DNA from: an uncultured Clostridia bacterium
Lineage (GTDB): Bacteria > Bacillota > Clostridia > Christensenellales > CAG-917
DNA: 6,369 nt
Direction of reading: 5' to 3'
Assembly: GCA_900554085.1 (NCBI GenBank)
Contig: USGA01000042.1
Coordinates: forward strand, 1 to 6,369
In this document: one piece after another, positions 1-4,514 of the stretch
How positions within the stretch are numbered: the first letter of the stretch is position 1
Layout of the letters: each line of letters begins with the position of its first letter
Position numbers and translations under genes: made by a program
Notes under the pieces: generated by a model
Seen by the model: only the letters and a program-made list of their open reading frames with translations
Databases searched by the model: none
What the model was told of the DNA's origin: nothing

Positions 1-146
1 TCAGAGTCATCAGCGGTGCGCTTGAAAACTTCGACGGCGTTATCGAATCCATCAGCGCCGAGAGACAGAAAGTCAAAGTCGTCATTTCTATGTTCGGCAG
101 GGATACGCCGGTCGAACTCGACTTCTCACAGGTCGAAAAACTGTGA
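1..146 (+). CDS. nusG: Transcription termination/antitermination factor NusG, C-terminal end (5' partial)
   Basis: The first 146 bases encode the last 47 complete codons of NusG; the codon phase begins at base 3 and the TGA stop is at 144-146. NusG binds RNA polymerase through its N-terminal domain (not in the window), and its C-terminal KOW domain contacts Rho or ribosomal protein S10. What is visible is the KOW domain: the pattern NFDGVIESI, then KVKVVISMFGR, then TPVELDFSQVEKL, which is the typical NusG C-terminus. Its position directly before rplK matches the common secE-nusG-rplK-rplA order. The identification rests on about 47 residues, but the motif is highly characteristic. Confidence 0.95.
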   Translation, partial: RVISGALENFDGVIESISAERQKVKVVISMFGRDTPVELDFSQVEKL

Positions 147-147
147 A

Positions 148-161
148 GCGGCAGGTGCCGC
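148..161 (+). other. Short GC hairpin just after the nusG stop
   Basis: GCGGC (148-152) pairs perfectly with GCCGC (157-161) around the loop AGGT, one base after the nusG stop codon. No T-run follows, so it is not an intrinsic terminator. It could be a transcript-end stabiliser, a pause or processing site, or chance in GC-rich DNA. Confidence 0.35.
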
Positions 162-178
162 AGAAGGCGCGCGAGCGT

Positions 179-226
179 CTAGTGGGAGAAGATAAATCCT
201 TTATGTCTTCGCAATACCACGATTAG
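179..226 (+). promoter_or_regulatory. Probable L1-type autoregulatory leader of rplK-rplA
   Basis: An outer stem GTGG (182-185) with CCAC (217-220) encloses an asymmetric internal loop: two bases (186-187) on the 5' side and six (211-216, GCAATA) on the 3' side. Above it is an inner stem, GAAGA (188-192) with TCTTC (206-210) and TAAA (193-196) with TTTA (200-203), with a 2-base bulge (204-205) and a 3-base loop. The outermost CTA (179-181) can also pair with TAG (224-226). The GTGGGAG...ATACCAC arrangement before rplK is what I recall from Bacillota genomes, and L1 is known to repress the L11-L1 operon by binding its mRNA. The AGGAGG ribosome binding site (229-234) lies just downstream, so repression of translation is plausible. 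Assignment as an L1 site is inferred from layout. Confidence 0.6.
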
Positions 227-238
227 TCAGGAGGTATT

Positions 239-664
239 ATGGCTAAGAAAATTACCGCAGTCGTCAAACTGCAACTTCCCGCAGGGAAGGCTACGCCGGG
301 ACCCCCCGTCGGTTCCTCCCTCGGTCCTCACGGAATCAATATCCCCGCATTCACGAAGGAATTCAACGAAAAAACGGCCAAACAGGCGGGTCTCATTATC
401 CCCGTCGTCATCACCATCTATCAGGACCGTTCTTTCACCTTCATCCTCAAGACCCCTCCCGCCCCCGTCCTCATCAAGAAGGCTTGCGGCATAGAGAGTG
501 CGTCCGCCCGTCCCAACCGTGACAAGGTTGCGACCATCACCAAGGCGCAGGTCAAGGAAATTGCGGAACTCAAAATGGTCGACCTGAACGCGGGTTCGCT
601 CGAAGCCGCCATGAGTATGATCGCCGGTACTGCTCGCAGTATGGGCATTCTCGTGGAAGAATAA
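239..664 (+). CDS. rplK: Large ribosomal subunit protein uL11 (L11)
   Basis: This gene encodes L11, which binds the GTPase-associated region of 23S rRNA, forms the base of the L10-L12 stalk and is needed for RelA-type ribosome sensing in many bacteria. The 141-residue protein has the usual length. The N-terminal half shows the hallmark LQLPAGKATPGPPVG and SLGPHGINI stretches (residues 12-35). The C-terminal RNA-binding domain carries ITKAQVKEIAELKMVDLNA and ends in GTARSMGILVEE. The ATG is preceded by AGGAGG (229-234) with a short 4-base spacer. It lies 92 bases after nusG and 11 bases before rplA, so it is co-transcribed with rplA. The region is rich in GTC, CCC, CTC and ATC codons, as expected for a highly expressed gene. 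Confidence 0.98.
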   Translation: MAKKITAVVKLQLPAGKATPGPPVGSSLGPHGINIPAFTKEFNEKTAKQAGLIIPVVITIYQDRSFTFILKTPPAPVLIKKACGIESASARPNRDKVATITKAQVKEIAELKMVDLNAGSLEAAMSMIAGTARSMGILVEE

Positions 665-675
665 GGAGGCAGAGT

Positions 676-1365
676 ATGAAACGCGGTAAAAATTATATCG
701 ATTCCAAGAAACTCATCGAAAACAACAAACTTTACGACAGCGCGGAAGCAATCGATCTCGCGATTCAGACCGCAAAGTCCAAGTTTGACGAAACGATAGA
801 ACTGCACGTCAAACTCGGTGTCGACCCCCGTCACGCCGATCAGCAGGTCAGGGGCGTCGTCGTGCTTCCTCACGGCACGGGCAAAACCGTTCGCGTCCTC
901 GTCATCGCCAAGGGCGACAAGGCTATCGAAGCCCAGAACGCCGGTGCCGATTTCGTCGGCGCGGAAGATATGATTCAGAAGATTACTTCCGAAAACTGGT
1001 TCGGTTTCGACGCGGTCGTTACCACTCCCGATATGATGGGCCTGGTCGGTCGTCTCGGCCGCATCCTCGGCCCCAAGGGCTTGATGCCTAACCCCAAGTC
1101 CGGCACCGTCACGATGGACGTCACCCGCGCCATCAACGACATCAAGGCCGGTAAAGTCGAGTACAGGGTTGACAAGACTGCTATCGTCCACGTCCCCATC
1201 GGCAAAAAGTCCTTCGGCAAGGAAAAGTTGATGGACAACTTCAACACCGTTATGGAAGCCCTCGTCAAGGCGAAACCCGCAGCGTCCAAGGGACAGTATC
1301 TCAAGTCCGTTTGCCTCGCTGCAACGATGGGTCCGTCCGTCAAGGTTCTGTACAAGATGAACTGA
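676..1365 (+). CDS. rplA: Large ribosomal subunit protein uL1 (L1)
   Basis: This gene encodes L1, which builds the mobile L1 stalk that helps release E-site tRNA, and which in many bacteria represses its own L11-L1 mRNA. The 229-residue length is standard. Landmarks are YDSAEAIDLA (about residues 20-29), LGVDPRHADQQVRG (47-60), VVLPHGTGK (62-70), and the highly conserved GRLGRILGPKGLMPNPKSGT region (about 125-144). The protein ends with YLKSVCLAATMGPSVKV, typical of the family. The ribosome binding site AAGGAGG (663-669) overlaps the rplK stop codon and sits 6 bases before the ATG, suggesting translational coupling with L11. Downstream the operon is broken by strong hairpins and a new promoter before rplJ. 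Confidence 0.98.
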   Translation: MKRGKNYIDSKKLIENNKLYDSAEAIDLAIQTAKSKFDETIELHVKLGVDPRHADQQVRGVVVLPHGTGKTVRVLVIAKGDKAIEAQNAGADFVGAEDMIQKITSENWFGFDAVVTTPDMMGLVGRLGRILGPKGLMPNPKSGTVTMDVTRAINDIKAGKVEYRVDKTAIVHVPIGKKSFGKEKLMDNFNTVMEALVKAKPAASKGQYLKSVCLAATMGPSVKVLYKMN

Positions 1366-1367
1366 CA

Positions 1368-1410
1368 CCGTTTTTCGTCCGTCCGCGACGCCCGCGGACG
1401 GACGGAACGG
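1368..1410 (+). other. Very stable hairpin after rplA, without U-tract
   Basis: Bases 1376-1387 pair with 1393-1404 in a perfect 12-bp GC-rich stem with a 5-base loop (1388-1392). Three further pairs (1373-1375 with 1405-1407, one of them G-U) and, after a 2-base bulge, CCG (1368-1370) with CGG (1408-1410) extend it to about 18 bp. It begins three bases after the rplA stop. No T-run follows (the T5 lies in the 5' arm), so it is not a standard intrinsic terminator on either strand. Candidate roles are a 3'-end stabiliser or RNase III-type processing site for the rplK-rplA message, or a non-canonical terminator. Confidence 0.6.
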
Positions 1411-1428
1411 AAACACACTCGAAATAGG

Positions 1429-1457
1429 ACCGAATCGCGCAACGTGCGCGATTCGGT
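1429..1457 (+). repeat. Perfect 12-bp inverted repeat abutting the rplJ -35 box
   Basis: Bases 1429-1440 (ACCGAATCGCGC) are the exact reverse complement of 1446-1457, separated by 5 bases (AACGT). The last base of the right arm is the first T of the TTGACA -35 element (1457-1462). As RNA this would be a strong hairpin without a U-tract; as DNA it is a dyad that a dimeric regulator could bind next to the promoter. Which role applies cannot be decided from the sequence. Confidence 0.55.
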
Positions 1458-1485
1458 TGACATCGTCCCCGCGCTTTGGTAAAAT
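1457..1485 (+). promoter_or_regulatory. Sigma-A/sigma-70-type promoter for rplJ-rplL
   Basis: The -35 box TTGACA (1457-1462) matches consensus fully. After a 17-base spacer comes the -10 box TAAAAT (1480-1485), a 5/6 match, preceded by TGG (1477-1479), which gives an extended -10. Transcription should start near 1491-1494, at the 5' edge of the L10 leader. This fits separate, autoregulated transcription of rplJ-rplL. It is the strongest promoter-like sequence in the window. Confidence 0.85.
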
Positions 1486-1492
1486 AAGCGCG

Positions 1493-1546
1493 TTCCTGAG
1501 ACAGCAAGTGGCATTCGCCGTAAACGCCCAGCGTGCTTGCCGAGGA
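1493..1546 (+). ncRNA. Ribosomal protein L10 leader (L10(L12)4-binding RNA)
   Basis: The conserved 5' element TCCTGAGACAGC (1494-1505) faces the 3' element GCCGAGGA (1539-1546), as in the L10 leader family of bacterial rplJ mRNAs. The basal stem is TCC (1494-1496) with GGA (1544-1546); the GAGACA/CGA part resembles the kink-turn of this family. The central stem is GCAAG (1504-1508) with CTTGC (1536-1540). It carries two small hairpins: GGC (1510-1512) with GCC (1517-1519), and ACGC (1524-1527) with GCGT (1531-1534). In Bacillus subtilis the L10(L12)4 complex binds this leader and triggers attenuation of rplJL transcription. The same mechanism is inferred here from the attenuator that follows. 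Confidence 0.88.
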
Positions 1547-1565
1547 TTGTATAATGCTTTTTCGC

Positions 1566-1603
1566 ATTCGTCATTCCGTGCTCAGGGTGACGAATTTTAT
1601 TTT
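1566..1603 (+). terminator. Attenuator (intrinsic terminator) in the rplJ leader
   Basis: ATTCGTCA (1566-1573) pairs perfectly with TGACGAAT (1588-1595). TTC/GGG adds two G-U pairs and one C-G pair, closing a loop at 1577-1584. The T-rich tract TTTATTTT (1596-1603) follows immediately. The hairpin lies between the L10 leader and the rplJ ribosome binding site (AAGGAGGT, 1606-1613), where a conditional terminator belongs. CTCAGG (1581-1586), in its loop and 3' arm, can instead pair with CCTGAG (1495-1500) at the start of the L10 leader, a possible antiterminator. A second competitor is AATGC (1553-1557) with GCATT (1564-1568), which uses part of the terminator's 5' arm. Confidence 0.75.
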
Positions 1604-1617
1604 ACAAGGAGGTAACA

Positions 1618-2121
1618 ATGGCATCTAAAGAAGTTCTTGCCGCAAAGGAAGAGCAGGTGGAAGCCATAAAAGCCAAGATTTCGTCCGCGAAGTCCATAGT
1701 CGTCATCGATTATATGGGTCTCAACGTCGCGGAAGACACGGCTTTCAGAAAGGCTTTGCGCGGTGCGGGCGTCGACTACCAGGTTCTTAAGAACCGTCTG
1801 GTCAAGCGCGCATTCAACGAACTGGGCTACACCGTGTTCGACGAGGCTCTCAACGGACCGTCCGCCGTGGCTTTTTCCGCCACCGACGCAATCGCTCCCG
1901 CGAAAATCATCGTCGAGAGTATCAAGAAATTCAACAAAATGAAGGCGAAGTGCGGTATGGTCGAGGGCGAATTCCTCGATGAAAACGGCGTGAAAGCCAT
2001 CGCCGCTATCCCCCCCAGGGAAGTCCTCATCGCCAAGATGCTCGGCAGTATGCAGTCTCCCATCACGAAACTTGCTGTGTGCCTGAGCAAAATCGCAGAG
2101 CAGAAAGAACAACAGGCCTGA
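1618..2121 (+). CDS. rplJ: Large ribosomal subunit protein uL10 (L10)
   Basis: This gene encodes L10, the stalk protein that anchors L7/L12 dimers to the ribosome next to L11. The 167-residue protein has the normal bacterial length. The N-terminal rRNA-binding domain shows IVVIDYMGLNV (about residues 27-37), FRKALRGAGVDYQVLKNRLVKRA (about 42-64) and AFSATDAIAPAKI (about 84-96). IPPREVLIAKMLGSMQSPI (about 130-148) follows, and the C-terminus KLAVCLSKIAEQKEQQ is the helix that binds L12 dimers. The ATG is preceded by AAGGAGGT with a 5-base spacer from AGGAGG. The gene has its own promoter and attenuator leader and is followed 57 bases later by rplL. The L10-L12 complex is expected to repress this transcript. 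Confidence 0.98.
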   Translation: MASKEVLAAKEEQVEAIKAKISSAKSIVVIDYMGLNVAEDTAFRKALRGAGVDYQVLKNRLVKRAFNELGYTVFDEALNGPSAVAFSATDAIAPAKIIVESIKKFNKMKAKCGMVEGEFLDENGVKAIAAIPPREVLIAKMLGSMQSPITKLAVCLSKIAEQKEQQA

Positions 2122-2178
2122 CGGAAAACGTTCGGCTCGGACAAATTCAAAAAATAAAAAAATTACGGAGAAATAAAA

Positions 2179-2556
2179 ATGGCAGACCTTCAGAAACTTA
2201 TGGAAGAAATCAAGAGTATGACCGTTCTCGAGTTGTCCAATTTCGTTAAACAACTCGAAGAGGAATTCGGCGTCAGCGCGGCGGCACCCGTAGCGGTTGC
2301 GGCGGCAGGCGGCGCGGCGGAAGCGGCCCCCGCGGAAGAGGAAAAGACGGAATTCGACGTCGTCCTCAAAGAAGTCGGCCCCAACAAAGTGCAGGTCATC
2401 AAGGTCGTCAAGGACGCCACCGGACTCGGCCTTGTCGAAGCCAAGGGCGTTGTCGACGGCGCACCCAAGACCGTCAAAGAGGCTATGCCCAAGGAAGCGG
2501 CGGAAGCACTCGTTGCCAAGTTCAAGGAAGTTGGCGCGACCGCCGAAATCAAGTAA
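2179..2556 (+). CDS. rplL: Large ribosomal subunit protein bL12 (L7/L12)
   Basis: This gene encodes L7/L12, the multicopy stalk protein that recruits and activates translational GTPases. It is 125 residues long, as usual. The N-terminal dimerisation helices (about 1-33, LQKLMEEIKSMTVLELSNFV) are followed by an alanine-rich flexible hinge (about 34-52) and the C-terminal factor-binding domain (about 53-125). That domain includes EFDVVLKEVG, KVQVIKVVKDATGLGLVEAK and AEALVAKFKEVGATAEIK. The ribosome binding site is GGAG (2167-2170), 8 bases before the ATG, inside an A-rich, probably unstructured spacer (about 2145-2178). Such a spacer suits the several-fold higher synthesis of L12 than of L10. 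Transcription ends at the strong hairpin 45 bases downstream. rpoB, the usual next gene, is not adjacent. Confidence 0.98.
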   Translation: MADLQKLMEEIKSMTVLELSNFVKQLEEEFGVSAAAPVAVAAAGGAAEAAPAEEEKTEFDVVLKEVGPNKVQVIKVVKDATGLGLVEAKGVVDGAPKTVKEAMPKEAAEALVAKFKEVGATAEIK

Positions 2557-2600
2557 CGCAGTTTGTGTTGCAGCGGAACGGAAATACCGTATTTTAACTG

Positions 2601-2635
2601 AAAGGGCAAGATGCAAGTGGCACCTTGCCCTTTTT
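2601..2635 (+). terminator. Rho-independent terminator after rplL
   Basis: AAAGGGCAAG (2601-2610) pairs perfectly with CTTGCCCTTT (2624-2633). Beyond an A/C mismatch, TGC (2612-2614) with GCA (2620-2622) extends the helix above a 5-base loop. The T-run 2631-2635 completes a textbook terminator. It ends the rplJ-rplL transcript and separates it from the next gene pair. The remaining gap (2636-2716) holds no clear promoter. Confidence 0.93.
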
Positions 2636-2716
2636 CGTCCGCATTTGTCGAAATTTGCGGAAAATTGTCGGGCTGCGGACACTGTTGATACAAAAACGGA
2701 TTGAAAGGGGATTACT

Positions 2717-3766
2717 ATGGGCAACGCATCTTCACGCGGTATTCGTGTTGCGGCGATAATAGCCGTCATCATTGCCGCCGCCATCGTTTGCACTGCGGCG
2801 GGTACTCTTGCGGCTTTCAGCGCGACTTACACCTGGTCTTCGGATACCACTTCGGGAAATTTTCCGTTTGCGGACACCGATTACACACTCGCACTTTTCG
2901 ACGGTGCGACTTCGATAATGCCGGGGGACGGCGGAAGTGCCGTTCTCGACGGGCCTTCGTTCGACGGATACAATGTGGCCTGGACCTTCTCGGAGACCAA
3001 CGACGCCACATTGCCCGTCGTTTTTTATCTGCGGGATTCCGCCGGCAAAATAATAGGGTCGGCTTATTCGAAATACGACTTTTCCGCTTTGAACGGCACC
3101 TACGTTGCCTCCGAAAACGGGATTGACAGATTGCCCGTGATATCGGTTTCGGACGACCCTGTGGCGTTTACCGCGGCACTTACGGTGGGCGCTACCGTTT
3201 GTTGGGTATGGCCTGACGCGTTTTACGCCGACGTGACGGGAGACGCGCTTTCGGACGACGCGGCGGTTGCCGCATATCTCGAAGAGTGCAAACAACTGTG
3301 TACCGCTTACGCTTTCGACGCGGCTTTGCCGTCAGTGATAGGTGAATTCGCGCTCTCATTCGTGACGGGCACAGAGGGAGAGACGCTTACGTGGCAGGGC
3401 GGAACGAACAACAGCGGTTTTACGATTCGCGACGGCGTTGTTTATGTGGGCGACACCGAAGCCGCATTGTATTCGGCCGGCGCATTTCACGCAGCGGCCG
3501 ATATTGCGGGCGCGGGGTTACCGTCCGACGCGGAAGTGTGGATAATGGTCGGCACTTCGCACGCGGAAGAGATTTCTTCGGCTGCGCTACAGGCGGGAGT
3601 GGAGAATCTGGTCGTCAATGCGGGGACCTATTCGATTGGCGGCAACAGCGCGACGCCTGCCGCGGACGGAGACAGGACTTTGTTCAGAGTAAAGGTCTCA
3701 ACGGTCAGCGACGGAGGTTATCCGCTGTCGGTCAGAATCACCGCTACCGTCAGTGCGGGAGAGTAA
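2717..3766 (+). CDS. Secreted protein with SipW-dependent (TasA-like) signal region, function unknown
   Basis: I do not recognise this 349-residue protein as a named family. Residues 7-10 are basic and 11-28 form a hydrophobic helix, ending in AAGTLAAFSATYTW (27-40). GTLAAF closely matches GTWAAF at the cleavage site of Bacillus subtilis TasA, a substrate of the special signal peptidase SipW, so cleavage between A33 and F34 is likely. The following TSGNFPFADTDYTLALFDG region is also arranged as in TasA/camelysin proteins, where a beta-strand follows the cleavage site. The mature part (about 316 residues) is acidic, Ala/Gly/Asp-rich and probably beta-rich. It has three cysteines (162, 191, 195), a WVWPDAFY patch (163-170), no C-terminal membrane segment and no LPXTG sorting signal. 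The ATG at 2717 follows AAAGGGG (2704-2710) by 6 bases. The stop overlaps the start of the signal-peptidase-like gene (TAATG), so the two probably work together. Role as a fibre or matrix protein is only inferred. Confidence 0.85.
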   Translation: MGNASSRGIRVAAIIAVIIAAAIVCTAAGTLAAFSATYTWSSDTTSGNFPFADTDYTLALFDGATSIMPGDGGSAVLDGPSFDGYNVAWTFSETNDATLPVVFYLRDSAGKIIGSAYSKYDFSALNGTYVASENGIDRLPVISVSDDPVAFTAALTVGATVCWVWPDAFYADVTGDALSDDAAVAAYLEECKQLCTAYAFDAALPSVIGEFALSFVTGTEGETLTWQGGTNNSGFTIRDGVVYVGDTEAALYSAGAFHAAADIAGAGLPSDAEVWIMVGTSHAEEISSAALQAGVENLVVNAGTYSIGGNSATPAADGDRTLFRVKVSTVSDGGYPLSVRITATVSAGE

Positions 3767-4359
3767 TGAAAAACGAGACAGGGCGACCGCGCGGTAACGG
3801 CGCTGCGCTCCATATCGCCGTAAATTTTCTGTGCGTTGCGGTAATATTGTTCTGCGCGGGAATTGCCGTTGCCGCCGTGATATTCGGCGCGGCGACACTT
3901 AATGCGGGATACCCTACTTTCGGCGGATACGGATATTACTATGCAGGCGACGATGGGATACCCGACGTCACCGACGGCAAGGTGTTGCTGGTGTTTGAAA
4001 AATGTGACGTAGACGGGGTGAAGAAAGGAGACGTGCTGATATACGGAGGTTCCGGCGGCGCGAGTGCCGGCGTATGCTTGCTTGTCGACAAAGCCTCGGG
4101 AAGAGTTGTTCTTTCCGTTTCGGACGGAATAGCGGCGGTACCGTTCGATTCCGTTATAGGCAAATCGGTCGACGAAAACGAAGGCGCGGGCAAGGTTGTG
4201 GGCGCACTTGCGGATATTTATCCCGCATCGTCCATAGCGCTGTTTACGCTGGCGGCAGCGGTCGTCGCAATAACCGTCATCGTCGCTGCAGGGCACAGGC
4301 GAGGGAAGAGGAATTCGCGAATCAGCGGGCAGAATCCCCGAAAGCGCCTCGGCTCATAA
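3766..4359 (+). CDS. SipW/ER-type signal peptidase I-like membrane protein lacking catalytic residues
   Basis: This 197-residue protein has two membrane segments (about 17-43 and 154-175) around an external domain, plus a basic cytoplasmic C-tail (177-194, many Arg/Lys). This is the layout of SipW/archaeal-ER-type signal peptidase I. Recognisable family features are DGKVLLV (70-76), VKKGDVLIY (85-93, matching SipW's QKGDVITF), VSDG (118-121, at the usual KGD position) and VPFDSVIGK (125-133). The catalytic SGSMEP box should precede DGKVLLV, but here the text reads YAGDDGIPDV (59-68), with Asp where Ser is expected. The usual His-Arg motif after the GDV strand is replaced by AGVCLLV (101-107). 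It is therefore probably inactive, or very divergent. I chose the ATG at 3766, although the frame is open upstream to 3391, because it overlaps the previous stop (TAATG), has GGGAG 4 bases ahead and gives the expected N-terminal membrane helix. Homology is inferred from motif order, not from a search. Confidence 0.75.
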   Translation: MKNETGRPRGNGAALHIAVNFLCVAVILFCAGIAVAAVIFGAATLNAGYPTFGGYGYYYAGDDGIPDVTDGKVLLVFEKCDVDGVKKGDVLIYGGSGGASAGVCLLVDKASGRVVLSVSDGIAAVPFDSVIGKSVDENEGAGKVVGALADIYPASSIALFTLAAAVVAITVIVAAGHRRGKRNSRISGQNPRKRLGS

Positions 4360-4426
4360 CTGCAGTTGAATATGCGGAGTGACGAAGAGAGAAACAGACA
4401 TAAATCGCTTTATGAGAGTGTTAAGT

Positions 4427-4458
4427 ACAAAAACCGCATTGTAAAATGCGGTTTTTGT
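4427..4458. terminator. Bidirectional terminator between convergent genes
   Basis: Bases 4427-4440 pair perfectly with 4445-4458 in a 14-bp stem closed by the 4-base loop GTAA. The right arm ends in GGTTTTTG and the left arm begins with CAAAAACC, so both strands give a GC stem core followed by a U5 tract. It can stop the + strand unit at 2717-4359 and the - strand DUF1540 gene. The stretch 4360-4426 holds only a weak AT-rich inverted repeat (CATAAA 4399-4404 with TTTATG 4409-4414) and no gene. Confidence 0.9.
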
Positions 4459-4486
4459 TGATATAAATGCTTTCCGTCTTATAAAT

Positions 4487-4502
4487 TCGGCGAAAGTGCC
4501 GA
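4487..4502 (-). other. Small hairpin after the DUF1540 stop
   Basis: TCGGC (4487-4491) and GCCGA (4498-4502) form a 5-bp stem with a 6-base loop. Read on the - strand it lies about a dozen bases past the gene's stop and is followed by the A/T-rich stretch AATTTAT. It may be a weak first terminator or only a chance hairpin; the strong terminator lies about 30 bases further on. Confidence 0.3.
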
Positions 4503-4514
4503 TTATTGTTACTT

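Noticed and set aside
1371..1404. Hairpin after rplA as an intrinsic terminator for the - strand
   Set aside because: Read on the - strand the hairpin is followed by A5, not U5.
421..1416. Long - strand open frames opposite rplK/rplA, rplJ/rplL (1597-2793) and rplI/trmN6 (4998-6176)
   Set aside because: They lie opposite strongly recognised genes, have no family-like sequence, and arise from the codon bias of the real genes.
1550..1555. Perfect TATAAT inside the rplJ leader as a second promoter
   Set aside because: The hexamer 17 bases upstream is CCCAGC, and no TG extension is present. The site lies within the structured leader, downstream of a much better promoter.
2290..2340. GC-rich low-complexity repeat in rplL
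   Set aside because: It is the normal alanine-rich hinge of L7/L12 encoded by GCG/GCA codons, not a DNA repeat element.
2665..2692. Promoter for the secreted-protein gene: TTGTCG (2665-2670) with GATACA (2687-2692)
   Set aside because: Only half of each box matches consensus. A promoter is expected here because a terminator precedes, but this one is too weak to call.
3391..3765. Upstream in-frame extension of the signal-peptidase-like gene to the ATG at 3391
   Set aside because: It would overlap 376 bases of the secreted-protein gene, reads as low-complexity Arg/Gly-rich sequence, and puts the membrane helix far inside. The TAATG start at 3766 fits better.
3930..3970. Loss of the SGSMEP box explained by a frameshift or sequencing error
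   Set aside because: The frame is continuous with conserved sequence on both sides, and no alternative frame here encodes an SGSM-like motif.
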